A stretch of DNA of 64,000 bases from Paenibacillus abyssi. GTDB lineage: Bacteria; Bacillota; Bacilli; Paenibacillales; Paenibacillaceae. The translations under genes and the position numbers were made by a program. The notes under the pieces are model-generated. The model ran no database searches and was not told the origin of the DNA. It saw only the letters and a list, made by a program, of their open reading frames with translations. Shown piece after piece: positions 1-7,726 of the stretch (position 1 is its first letter; each line of letters starts with the position of its first letter). The DNA lies in contig NZ_BMGR01000001.1 of the NCBI RefSeq assembly GCF_014640295.1, forward strand, positions 248,001 to 312,000, read 5' to 3'.

Positions 1-123
1 GATGTACGCCATGTATGGATCAATGGCCGTCAGGTTGTTGAGGATGGTGTCTGTACGCTGTTGGATGAAGAACGTATTCTTCGAGAAGCGCAAGCATGCT
101 TCAAAGCGCTCGCTAACGGTTAA
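1..123 (+). CDS. mtaD: C-terminal end of an amidohydrolase, likely MTA/SAH deaminase (partial)
   Basis: The first 40 codons form an open frame ending in TAA at 121-123. The tail has the pattern HVWINGRQVVEDG followed by LLDEERILREAQ, which is typical of the last strand and helix of 5-methylthioadenosine/S-adenosylhomocysteine deaminases and related metal-dependent amidohydrolases. The catalytic part lies outside the window, so substrate is inferred from the tail motif and from the methionine salvage genes a few kilobases downstream. The next gene starts 5 nt after the stop, suggesting one transcript. Confidence 0.7.
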   Translation, partial: DVRHVWINGRQVVEDGVCTLLDEERILREAQACFKALANG

Positions 124-128
124 CACGT

Positions 129-662
129 ATGCGTTCGAGACAGAAGGCACCCTCGCTTATGAGTCCGTTGCGTTGGACGATATTAGGTGTTATATTGGCT
201 ATGCTGTTGTTCTTGGCATTGAATCTATATTACCGGTCCATTCAGTCCGGAGAGTGGACGGAGCAGCGCCGAGTTGAAAGCATCGCCATGGAATCGACGG
301 AACTGACCAAGGTGAAGCGGATCGACAAGCATGTATGGGACTCCGTCTCCTGGGTTCTGCAAGGAACCGATGCGGAGCAGCAAGAGCTTTTCGTATGGGT
401 CACTAATGATACCGCTGAAGCTGTTCCTGCATCGGCAGGCTTGTCAAAAGCGCAAATTAAAGCGGCTGTTACGCAGAGTAAACCGGATATTGACATCATT
501 CGAATCCTGCCTGGACTTTTGAATGGAGAGCGGGTTTGGGAAGTCTATTACAGCAGGGATGAGAATGTTCGTAAATATTATTATGAGTTTTACCGGTTTG
601 CGGATGGTTCATTTGTAACCATCTTTAACCTGCCTTCCAAGTTCGCGGATGGTACGGAGTAA
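129..662 (+). CDS. YpmB-like DUF5590 membrane-anchored protein
   Basis: 177 aa. One N-terminal membrane segment (about residues 16-34) is followed by an extracytoplasmic domain with the aromatic pattern WEVYY...YYYEFYRFADG near the end, as in the YpmB family (DUF5590, PepSY-like fold). Function is unknown. In B. subtilis ypmB sits just before aspB, asnS, dnaD and nth; here dnaD and nth are also nearby but separated. The start at 129 has no strong ribosome binding site and is probably coupled to the upstream stop; an ATG at 159 is an alternative that keeps the membrane segment. Confidence 0.75.
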   Translation: MRSRQKAPSLMSPLRWTILGVILAMLLFLALNLYYRSIQSGEWTEQRRVESIAMESTELTKVKRIDKHVWDSVSWVLQGTDAEQQELFVWVTNDTAEAVPASAGLSKAQIKAAVTQSKPDIDIIRILPGLLNGERVWEVYYSRDENVRKYYYEFYRFADGSFVTIFNLPSKFADGTE

Positions 663-798
663 CAAAACAAGGAATCGCGACCTCGACTGGCTATTATTAC
701 AGCCCCCTAACGAATTGGCGCTATGATATACTCTAGTATAGATGTTCTGATGTACTAGCGTATATATCAACCAATTTGGAAGGGGGCATATTACTGCC
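663..798. other. Intergenic stretch with a small palindrome
   Basis: 136 bp between the YpmB-like gene and the next gene. It holds the near-palindrome TATACT-CT-AGTATA at 727-740 and a good ribosome binding site (GGAAGGGGG at 778-786). A promoter is likely but no clear -35/-10 pair could be fixed. No terminator seen. Confidence 0.4.
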
Positions 799-1332
799 AT
801 GAAACTTCGAATTGTTCCTACTGCGATAACAATTGTACTTGCTGGCGTCTTGTTATTCGGAGGCTGGTTCATGTATCGTAATTTTGCTGTTCAACAGCCT
901 CTAGAGAAGTTTGTTGCTCAATTGGATGGCGTTCAATCCGCCAAGCCTGTTATAGATGGTCGAACTGTTAGAGTAGAGCTGCAGCTTAAGCAAGGCGCAG
1001 ACCTAAGGGATATCTACGAAAAGATCGCTACTGAAGGGACTCCAATGCTCGGAGGGCGAGAATTGCAGCTCGAATTAAAAAAATCCTCCAATGAGAAATT
1101 GGATCAGCTGTGGTCGTCCATGCTGTTTAAAGTTGCAGAAGCGATGGAAACGCGTCAATATTCTAAAATTCCGGCAGCGATGCAGCAGCTTGAGCAAGCG
1201 AATGAAGGATTAACGGTCCATACGGAAATGGATGACACGAACGTTTATATAACGATGTCGGATGGGAAAGCATCGAAGTATATCGTGCTTCCGCGTATTC
1301 CGGGCACGCTGGGGGTGTGGCCGAATGCGTAA
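799..1332 (+). CDS. Hypothetical membrane-anchored protein
   Basis: 177 aa. A hydrophobic segment at residues 8-28 is followed by a soluble region with charged helices (LEKFVAQLDGV, QLKQGADLRDIYEKIA). No family recognised. Its stop codon overlaps the start of the FtsH-like gene by 8 nt, so the two are translationally coupled and probably work together at the membrane, perhaps as an adaptor or regulator of the protease (inference). Strong ribosome binding site 13 nt before the ATG. Confidence 0.75.
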   Translation: MKLRIVPTAITIVLAGVLLFGGWFMYRNFAVQQPLEKFVAQLDGVQSAKPVIDGRTVRVELQLKQGADLRDIYEKIATEGTPMLGGRELQLELKKSSNEKLDQLWSSMLFKVAEAMETRQYSKIPAAMQQLEQANEGLTVHTEMDDTNVYITMSDGKASKYIVLPRIPGTLGVWPNA

Positions 1333-2905
1333 CTATTGGAAGGAAATGACGATTGGTTTTGCGGTAGTGCTCATCGCCTTTCTGGTCTTTATTGGCGTGA
1401 ATATGATCCCTGTTATTCTCATGTCATTGATCGGTGTATTGTTGATTGTGGCCGCCAAAAATCGGGGCCATCTGGCGACGGCCAGCGGGGAACGAAAGTC
1501 AAGATCGCGTATGCCCGTTCAGCTTTCCTTTGAAGAGATCGGCGGACAGGAGAGAGCCAAGCAGGAATTGGTCGAAGCACTTGATTTTCTCGTGAAGCAA
1601 GAGGAGATTAAGAAGTTCGGGATCCGTCCCTTGAAAGGAATTTTGTTAACAGGGCCTCCTGGAACGGGTAAAACTTTACTGGCAAAAGCAGCGGCGTTTT
1701 ACACCGATTCCGTCTATGTCGCGGCCTCGGGCAGTGAATTTGTAGAGATGTATGTCGGTGTCGGGGCAGGCCGGATTCGTGACCTGTTCAAGGACGCCAA
1801 ACAAAAAGCAGCCAAAGCCGGTAAGACGAGCGCAGTTATTTTCATCGATGAAATAGATGTCATCGGCGGCAAGCGGGATGGGGGACAGCATCGTGAGTAT
1901 GATCAGACGCTGAACCAATTGCTGACGGAGATGGATGGCATTCATACCTCCGAAACGCCTAAAATTCTGCTCATTGCTGCGACAAACCGCAAAGAAATGC
2001 TCGATAGCGCGCTCATCCGCCCCGGCCGTTTCGACCGGCATATCCAAGTCGATCTTCCGGATAAGAAAGGGCGCGAGCATATTTTGCGCATTCATGCCAA
2101 GAACAAACCGCTGCACGAATCGGTAGATCTGATGAAGATTGCTGAGGAATCCTTTGGATTTTCAGGCGCGCAGCTGGAGAGTGTCATGAATGAAGCTGCG
2201 ATTTATGCCATGCGTGAACAAAGCGCGACGATTAACCACCCGCATTTATCGATGGCGATCGATAAGGTTATGATGGGTGAGAAAACGGACCGGGAAGCAA
2301 CGAAGGAAGAGCGGGAGCGCGTAGCGCTGCATGAGCTTGGCCATGCGATTACCGCTGAGCTTGTGCGGCCGGGCAGCGTATCGACGGTCGTTCTTTCTCC
2401 AAGAGGGCAGGCATTAGGTTATGTAAGACATAATCCGCAGCAGGATCAATATTTGTATACACGCGAATTCCTTGAAGGACAGATTATGATCGCCCTTGGC
2501 GGCGCAGCGGCGGAGGAGCTGTTCTACGGCGGCCGCAGCACAGGCTCGCGAGGCGATTTTGAACAAGCAACGAACATTGTACGGACAATGGTGGAGTCTG
2601 GCCTCACTGAGCTCGGCATTATTGACGGAAGCATGATGACGCCGGATGGATGGGCAAAAATCAACTCCTCGATGCTGGATCAGCTGATGGATCGCACGAA
2701 GAGCTTACTGAATGAATATCGTTCGGTATTCACTTCATCTCTTGAGGTGTTGATTCAAGAGGAATCGTTGAGCGGGGAGCGGTTTAGAGAATTATTGGAT
2801 TCCCCTAAGGGAGAACATCCCCCTAAGGGAGAACATCCCCCTAAATCCCCCTTCTCGAAGGGGGACCCCAAGGGCTCTGCCCTCTGGACACCCGAAACGG
2901 TGTAA
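1325..2905 (+). CDS. FtsH-like AAA+ membrane metalloprotease
   Basis: 526 aa from the ATG at 1325, chosen because GGGGGTG lies just upstream and the frame before it is a shadow of the previous gene. Two closely spaced N-terminal membrane segments (about residues 10-45), then the AAA+ module: Walker A GPPGTGKT (110-117), Walker B IFIDEID, and the second region of homology ending in RPGRFDRH. The M41 zinc protease follows with HELGH at 336-340 and the third-ligand region GSRGDFEQAT. FtsH proteins are ATP-driven hexameric proteases that extract and degrade membrane and short-lived cytosolic proteins. It is shorter than housekeeping FtsH and lacks a large periplasmic loop, so it is probably an accessory paralogue. 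The last about 35 residues are encoded by repeat DNA and are not part of the family. Confidence 0.9.
   Translation: MRNYWKEMTIGFAVVLIAFLVFIGVNMIPVILMSLIGVLLIVAAKNRGHLATASGERKSRSRMPVQLSFEEIGGQERAKQELVEALDFLVKQEEIKKFGIRPLKGILLTGPPGTGKTLLAKAAAFYTDSVYVAASGSEFVEMYVGVGAGRIRDLFKDAKQKAAKAGKTSAVIFIDEIDVIGGKRDGGQHREYDQTLNQLLTEMDGIHTSETPKILLIAATNRKEMLDSALIRPGRFDRHIQVDLPDKKGREHILRIHAKNKPLHESVDLMKIAEESFGFSGAQLESVMNEAAIYAMREQSATINHPHLSMAIDKVMMGEKTDREATKEERERVALHELGHAITAELVRPGSVSTVVLSPRGQALGYVRHNPQQDQYLYTREFLEGQIMIALGGAAAEELFYGGRSTGSRGDFEQATNIVRTMVESGLTELGIIDGSMMTPDGWAKINSSMLDQLMDRTKSLLNEYRSVFTSSLEVLIQEESLSGERFRELLDSPKGEHPPKGEHPPKSPFSKGDPKGSALWTPETV
2803..2865 (+). repeat. Palindromic CCCCCT-type repeat inside the FtsH-like coding end
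   Basis: Two 18-bp copies (2803-2820 and 2821-2838) begin CCCTAAGGGAGAACATCC and are followed by a hairpin at 2846-2865 (TCCCCCTTC, two bases, GAAGGGGGA). This hairpin belongs to a class of short interspersed palindromes recognised in many bacterial genomes by the encoded peptide SPFSKGD. Here it is read in frame. Confidence 0.75.
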
Positions 2906-2949
2906 CAGTGCGGTGAGCTCAGCTGCAGGATCGATGCAAGTTGCTGCGT

Positions 2950-2967
2950 AGGGTCGTTTTCGTCCCT
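2950..2967 (+). terminator. Weak hairpin after the FtsH-like gene
   Basis: AGGGTCG, TTTT loop, CGTCCCT with one T-T mismatch, followed by TTAGG. It is the only candidate end signal after the FtsH-like gene and lacks a proper T run. Confidence 0.3.
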
Positions 2968-3001
2968 TTAGGACACACTTATCATGCGGCGCAAACCCGA
3001 A

Positions 3002-3034
3002 TGTACCGGCCTGTTGATTAGTTTGGCCGGTACA
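3002..3034. repeat. 10-bp inverted repeat before the tandem array
   Basis: TGTACCGGCC (3002-3011) and GGCCGGTACA (3025-3034) are perfect complements around a 13-nt loop. It has no T run, so it is more likely part of a repeat element than a terminator. Confidence 0.6.
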
Positions 3035-3038
3035 ACTT

Positions 3039-3254
3039 ACATACGCCACACGAGCGCCACTTGGAGTGTCTTGCTTGTCGCATGGGGAGATCTTGGACAT
3101 ACGCCACACGAGCGCCACTTGGAGTGGCTTGCTTGTCGCATGGGGAGACTAGGACATACGCCACACGAGCGCCACTTGGAGTGTCTTGCTTGTCGCATGG
3201 GGAGATCTTGGACATACGCCACACGAGCGCCACTTGGAGTGGCTTGCTTGTCGT
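3039..3254. repeat. Four-copy 57-58 bp tandem repeat
   Basis: Units begin with ACATACGCCACACGAGCG at 3039, 3097, 3154 and 3212. Copies alternate at two positions: GTGTC in units 1 and 3 and GTGGC in units 2 and 4. Units 1 and 3 also share GATCTTGG, where unit 2 has GACTAGG. The fourth unit decays after 3254, and a degraded fragment (CATACGAGTGTCATTTG) follows. All six frames give low-complexity ORFs, so it is taken as non-coding. Confidence 0.85.
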
Positions 3255-3355
3255 ATTGCCGTATAAAATATGCACCATACGAGTGTCATTTGATAATTCG
3301 GGTGGTGAATAATACATATTGAGGAACGTGTTACACAAGCGTCACAACTTGCTTA

Positions 3356-3383
3356 TTGTATAGCAATAAAGCATTGATATAAT
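3356..3383 (+). promoter_or_regulatory. Likely sigma-A promoter of the hbd-ackA operon
   Basis: TTGTAT (3356-3361), 16-nt spacer, TATAAT (3378-3383), with an extended -10 TG one base before. It lies about 50 nt before the start of the dehydrogenase gene in an AT-rich stretch. Confidence 0.6.
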
Positions 3384-3430
3384 ATAAAATGAAATTCAGA
3401 TATAAATAAATATAATGGGTGGGAGACGGA

Positions 3431-4303
3431 ATGACTGTACGTAAAGTAGGTGTCGTTGGCATAGGGACAATGGGCCAAGGCATCGCGGAGATGTTAGCAT
3501 ATAAGGGACTGGAAGTGTTAGTCATTGAGGAATCTTCGGAGAAGATGGCTCATGCGATTGAAATGATTGAACACAGCCTCGATAAACAAATAGAAAAGTG
3601 GGCGCTTACGCAAGCGGAGAAGAAATTGGTGCTGAATCGTATCCATACTGCTGATAAGCTGTCGGATATGGCACAATGTGAGCTTGTCATTGAGACGATT
3701 ACTGAGGATCTAAACAATAAAATAAAAGTCTTTGAAGAGATCGACCAATACTGCTCGCCGGATGTCATTTTAGCCAGCAATACTTCAACGTTGAGCTTAA
3801 CCGAGCTTGCCAGTGCGACGAAGTATCCGGAGCGGGTAATCGGGCTGCATTTTATTCATCCTGTATCGAAGATTGACCTGGTTGAGATTGTGCGCGGATT
3901 GAAGACGTCGGAGGATACGTTTAACCGGACGAAGCATTTTGTCGAAGAGATCATTCAGAAGAAAGGCATCATGGTGTTCGAATCCCCGGGATTCGTTACA
4001 TCGAGGCTTATTTGCTTGCACATTAATGAGGCGCTTCATGTGCTTGAGGAAGGCGTTGCTACGGCAGATGATATCGACCGTGCGATGCGTGTCGGTTATT
4101 CGTTCCAGTATGGTCCGTTCGAGATGGCGGATCGTTTCGGGCTGGATTCCGTGCTTGCCGCTTTGGAGATTATGTTCCGTGAATACGGCGAATTAAAATA
4201 CCGTCCGTCCATTGTGCTGAAGAAGATGGTCCGTGCGGGTCATTTGGGCGTGAAGACCGGAGTAGGATTTTTCAAATACGACAAGGATGGAGACCGCTTA
4301 TGA
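3431..4303 (+). CDS. 3-hydroxyacyl-CoA (3-hydroxybutyryl-CoA) dehydrogenase
   Basis: 290 aa. The N-terminal Rossmann fold has GIGTMGQGIA for NAD binding. The catalytic region reads GLHFIHPVSKIDLVEIVRG with the expected His and Glu, and the C-terminal dimerisation domain ends GVKTGVGFFKYD. It oxidises (S)-3-hydroxyacyl-CoA to 3-ketoacyl-CoA with NAD, or the reverse, in the cytosol. The ATG at 3431 is preferred over a GTG at 3419 because GGTGGGAG lies upstream at the right distance. It overlaps ackA by 4 nt, so the pair is coupled. Length matches the short HBDH/PaaH type. Confidence 0.9.
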   Translation: MTVRKVGVVGIGTMGQGIAEMLAYKGLEVLVIEESSEKMAHAIEMIEHSLDKQIEKWALTQAEKKLVLNRIHTADKLSDMAQCELVIETITEDLNNKIKVFEEIDQYCSPDVILASNTSTLSLTELASATKYPERVIGLHFIHPVSKIDLVEIVRGLKTSEDTFNRTKHFVEEIIQKKGIMVFESPGFVTSRLICLHINEALHVLEEGVATADDIDRAMRVGYSFQYGPFEMADRFGLDSVLAALEIMFREYGELKYRPSIVLKKMVRAGHLGVKTGVGFFKYDKDGDRL

Positions 4304-5511
4304 AAGTACTCGTTATGAATGCCGGAAGCTCGTCATTGAAGTACCAGCTATACGATATGCGCGATGAAACGGTTCTGGCCAGCGGCAGGGTCGAGAGAAT
4401 CGGTATGGATTCGTCGATCGTCACGCATGAAGTCCCCGGCCATCCGGAAGTCAGGGATGTTAGTGAAATATTGGATCACGTGACTGCTGTAAAACGGGTA
4501 GCCGATATGATCGTGCATCCGTCGCATGGCGTATTGAAGGATATTAAAGAAATTGATGCGGTAGGCCATCGCGTTGTACACGGCGGCGAAGTATTCAAAG
4601 AATCGGTACTGGTCACACAGGAGGTTAAGCTGGAAATCCGTAAGCTGTTTGATTTGGCTCCGTTGCATAATCCTGCCCATATGATGGGAATAACTGCCGT
4701 TGAGGCGAATTTGCCGGATGTTCCGCAAGCGGTCGTATTCGATACCGCATTTCATCAGACGATGCCCCAGACCGCTTATTTGTACCCTATTCCGACAGTC
4801 TTATACCGGAGACATAAAATTCGCAGATACGGGTTCCACGGCACTTCACATCACTATGTGAGCGATCAAGCGGCAGAGGTGCTTGGAAAGCCTTTGGCAT
4901 CGATTAAAATGATCTCGTGCCATATCGGAAACGGCGCGAGCATCACCGCGATCCAAGGTGGAAAGTCGGTTGATACGAGCATGGGGCTTACGCCGCTTGA
5001 AGGCCTGATGATGGGAACGCGCAGCGGCGACCTGGATCCGGCTATCGTGCCTTTTACAATGAACAAAGAAGAACTGACACTAAGCGAGGTTAACTCGATG
5101 CTGAACAAGCATTCAGGCCTTTTGGCGATCTCGGGAATCAGCAGTGATATGAGGGAAATCGTACAAGCGATGGATGAAGGCGACCGCAACGCCCAGCTTG
5201 CTTTTGATATGTATACCTATCGGATGCGCAAATATATTGGCGCTTATGCGGCGGCGATGAACGGGGTGGATGCCATCGTATTTACAGCAGGCGTAGGGGA
5301 GAATTCCGAGCGTCTTCGCGCTGCCGTGTGCAAAGGCTTAACCTTCCTTGGCGTGGAACTGGATACTTTTTTGAACAGTGAGCACTCCAAGAGCGCAAGA
5401 ATCATCTCAACAGCGGATTCGAAAGTCCAGGTCCTTGTCGTTCCGACGAATGAGGAGCTGCTGATCGCACGCGATACGTATAAGCTGGTGAAGGAACAAA
5501 GCAATAAATAG
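4300..5511 (+). CDS. ackA: Acetate kinase
   Basis: 403 aa, normal length. Motifs in order: MNAGSSSLKYQ at the start, GHRVVHGG, FDTAFHQTMP, YGFHGTSHHYV, HIGNGASI and VPTNEELLIARDT near the end. It interconverts acetate and ATP with acetyl phosphate and ADP. Start overlaps the previous stop (ATGA). The fatty-acid type dehydrogenase upstream rather than pta is an unusual partner and suggests a role linked to acyl-CoA or butyrate-type metabolism; butyrate kinase is a related family, but the motifs here fit acetate kinase. Confidence 0.93.
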   Translation: MKVLVMNAGSSSLKYQLYDMRDETVLASGRVERIGMDSSIVTHEVPGHPEVRDVSEILDHVTAVKRVADMIVHPSHGVLKDIKEIDAVGHRVVHGGEVFKESVLVTQEVKLEIRKLFDLAPLHNPAHMMGITAVEANLPDVPQAVVFDTAFHQTMPQTAYLYPIPTVLYRRHKIRRYGFHGTSHHYVSDQAAEVLGKPLASIKMISCHIGNGASITAIQGGKSVDTSMGLTPLEGLMMGTRSGDLDPAIVPFTMNKEELTLSEVNSMLNKHSGLLAISGISSDMREIVQAMDEGDRNAQLAFDMYTYRMRKYIGAYAAAMNGVDAIVFTAGVGENSERLRAAVCKGLTFLGVELDTFLNSEHSKSARIISTADSKVQVLVVPTNEELLIARDTYKLVKEQSNK

Positions 5512-5536
5512 TATACAGTGGGGAGGAGTCGCATCA

Positions 5537-6220
5537 TTGTCTGATCATCGAAATGGTTATATTGAAGGGATCACGGCCGCAATGTTTGAAGGCGGAGTCA
5601 ATGTGCCGGTCACTTTAATGCGCACCTCTAATGAGCTTGGTTTGTCACACACCGAAACACTTCTGCTACTGCAAATCATGACTTACAAACAGGCAGAAGC
5701 CAATGAATTTCCGACACCGGAACAGCTGTCAAGAAGAATTGGCATGTCAGCGCAGGAAGTCGGTTTATTGCTGCAGCGGTTGTTGAAAGACGGTTTCCTT
5801 TCGATCGATGAACAAATGGATCCCGATACCGGAATCCGTTCGGAGCGCTATAATTGGAGCGGTTGGCTGCAAAAAGCGGCAGAGCAAACTGTCTCCACGA
5901 TGAAAAGCCCGGCTCGAGTGGTGGAGCCTGATGTTTCATCTGGCAAACCATTTGGGGCGGCGCCGGATTTGTTCTCGTTATTTGAACAGGAGTTCGGCCG
6001 ACCGTTATCGCCAATGGAGTTTGAGACGATCAGCGGCTGGATCGATCAAGACCGTTATCCGGAAGAGCTGATCCGTTTCGCACTCAAAGAAGCTGTATTT
6101 GCAGGGAAGCTGCACTTCCGGTATATTGATCGGATTTTAATCGAATGGAGCCGGAATCGGGTAACAAATACCGACGAGGCACGCGCCCATACCCAGAAGT
6201 TCAGGGGAGGCAAAAGCTGA
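5537..6220 (+). CDS. dnaD: DnaD-family replication initiation protein
   Basis: 227 aa with a TTG start at 5537, set by GGGGAGGAG nine bases upstream. The N-terminal winged-helix domain (about 1-110, LSRRIGMSAQEVGLLLQRLLKDGFL) mediates oligomerisation. The C-terminal DDBH2 domain (about 145-215) carries the family pattern FGRPLSPMEFETISGWI and YIDRILIEWSRN. DnaD helps load the helicase during primosome assembly in Firmicutes. It follows ackA by 25 nt. In B. subtilis nth is the next gene; here nth lies about 16.6 kb further on. Confidence 0.92.
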   Translation: MSDHRNGYIEGITAAMFEGGVNVPVTLMRTSNELGLSHTETLLLLQIMTYKQAEANEFPTPEQLSRRIGMSAQEVGLLLQRLLKDGFLSIDEQMDPDTGIRSERYNWSGWLQKAAEQTVSTMKSPARVVEPDVSSGKPFGAAPDLFSLFEQEFGRPLSPMEFETISGWIDQDRYPEELIRFALKEAVFAGKLHFRYIDRILIEWSRNRVTNTDEARAHTQKFRGGKS

Positions 6221-6332
6221 GCGGAGAAATCCGCCAATCTGTTATTGCGCGAGATCGGCACCCGCGCGGCATGAACATGCGGTATGCCGGAGGGTCGCAT
6301 GTTTGACAATATAACAGCAGCATATACATTTT

Positions 6333-6370
6333 GAGCCCTATCACTTTCCGACGGAAAAGCGATAGGGCTC
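6333..6370. terminator. Convergent terminator between dnaD and mtnB
   Basis: GAGCCCTATC (6333-6342) pairs with GATAGGGCTC (6361-6370), with further pairing inside (CTTTCC/GGAAAAG). It lies between two converging genes and could stop both. T runs on either side are short. A second inverted repeat, AACATGCG (6274-6281) with CGCATGTT (6296-6303), lies just before. Confidence 0.6.
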
Positions 6371-6404
6371 ATTGTTGTGTATAATGTATCGTTTCAGCTG
6401 CCGT

Positions 6405-7055
6405 TTATCCGCCGCGCTTTAAAAGCTCCCAGCGGTACACATATTCAAAAATAAACTCAAATGCTTCTAGATGCCGCTTCGCTTCAAAGGCGTTCGCGCC
6501 CCATGCATAGATGCCATGCTTACGGAGAATAATGCCCGGAATCTGCGGGTTGAACGCCGACGTGACCTCAGGCACGATCCGTGGTATATCTGCGTAGTTG
6601 GAGACAATCGGAATGTCGATATGCGCTTCTTCATCCCAAATATTGAATGCTTTGATTAATTCAACCCCGTCGACCGGCACGGATTTGCGGTCCCAGAAAT
6701 ACTCAGAGATCAAGTTGTTGAATACCGTATGTACGTGGAATATAGCCCCGCAGCCGGTCAACCGGTAAATTTCGCAGTGGATTAATGTTTCAGCGGAAGG
6801 CTTCAAGCGTGTTGTTTCTGCAGGCTTACCTTGTTGATCAACGAACAAGAAATCTTCCGGGGTTTGCATGGATTTGTCTTTACCGCTTGCAGTAATGGCA
6901 AAGTGAAACTGTTCCGGCGTGAAATCGCCGACGCGGATGGACAGGTTACCGCTCGTTCCGGCGAACCATCCCCGGTCTGCGAACAGCTGTTTCACGTCGC
7001 GCAGCTCTGCCAGCGCTTTTTGCTTTTCCTCTAACGAGATATCTAAGAAACTCAT
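6405..7055 (-). CDS. mtnB: Methylthioribulose-1-phosphate dehydratase
   Basis: 216 aa, class II aldolase/adducin fold. GTSGNLSIRV near the N-terminus and the metal-binding HVHT are family hallmarks, followed by KHGIYAWG. It dehydrates methylthioribulose-1-phosphate to 2,3-diketo-5-methylthiopentyl-1-phosphate in methionine salvage. Its ATG overlaps the mtnX stop (ATGA), so mtnW, mtnX and mtnB are translated as a chain. L-ribulose phosphate epimerase is a relative, but the neighbours settle the call. Confidence 0.9.
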   Translation of the reverse strand: MSFLDISLEEKQKALAELRDVKQLFADRGWFAGTSGNLSIRVGDFTPEQFHFAITASGKDKSMQTPEDFLFVDQQGKPAETTRLKPSAETLIHCEIYRLTGCGAIFHVHTVFNNLISEYFWDRKSVPVDGVELIKAFNIWDEEAHIDIPIVSNYADIPRIVPEVTSAFNPQIPGIILRKHGIYAWGANAFEAKRHLEAFEFIFEYVYRWELLKRGG

Positions 7056-7726
7056 TGCTGCTCCGTCCTTTCTTTGCTTAAATATGCGATGACCTCATGA
7101 AAGGTCTCATAAGGTACGAAGGGCAATCCGAGCTCCCGGCATTTTTCGGAGAGGTGGGAGCGGGAGAAGACGAGATCAGCCAGCTTGGCGCCTTCAAAAT
7201 CGGTTACGCTATCGCCAATCAGAATGCGTTCGTATTTTTCCGGGGGAAACCGGCGCATGATCGTCGTTTTGCACATGCCGCAATCATTGCTGCAATGATC
7301 GTCACATGGATTAGGCCATGTAATTTCGATTGATTCACCGGTAAAATCACTGCCGTTGCAGTAGATGTGATTGACCGGAATATCGAAGGAAGCAAGGATG
7401 GGGTATACAAAGAAATCAATGCCGCCGCTCGTTACGTAGAACGGGACCGATTGCTCCTTGCAGTAGGCAAGCAGCTCTTCGAAGCCGTCACGAATCTTGG
7501 CATTGGAGATGGCGTACTCAATGACCTCGTCCTGCCTAGCTGCAGGAAGGAGGCGGAACAATTGCCCCACACCATCTCGTATGGATATCCGCTGGGCGAC
7601 GATATCGTCCACGATTTTTTGCCAGCCGGGCGGATTAAAATGTTTGATAATCGCAACAATATTATCATTAACGGTTATCGTTCCGTCAAAGTCGCAAAAT
7701 ATGACGCGTTCCCGGTTCGCCTTCAT
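7052..7726 (-). CDS. mtnX: 2-hydroxy-3-keto-5-methylthiopentenyl-1-phosphate phosphatase
   Basis: 224 aa, HAD superfamily: motif I FCDFDGTIT at residues 10-18, motif II TSGG, motif III/IV IGDSVTDFEGA. An unusual cysteine cluster (CDDHCSNDCGMCK) in the cap region is typical of MtnX. It removes the 1-phosphate from the product of MtnW. Overlaps mtnB and mtnW by 4 nt at either end. Confidence 0.92.
   Translation of the reverse strand: MKANRERVIFCDFDGTITVNDNIVAIIKHFNPPGWQKIVDDIVAQRISIRDGVGQLFRLLPAARQDEVIEYAISNAKIRDGFEELLAYCKEQSVPFYVTSGGIDFFVYPILASFDIPVNHIYCNGSDFTGESIEITWPNPCDDHCSNDCGMCKTTIMRRFPPEKYERILIGDSVTDFEGAKLADLVFSRSHLSEKCRELGLPFVPYETFHEVIAYLSKERTEQQ

Noticed and set aside
3039-3254. CRISPR array
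   Set aside because: Units are contiguous 57-58 bp tandem copies without spacers and no cas genes are present.
2984-3338. Overlapping frames across the tandem repeats
   Set aside because: Open only because the 57-58 bp unit lacks stops; repeated low-complexity products without ribosome sites.
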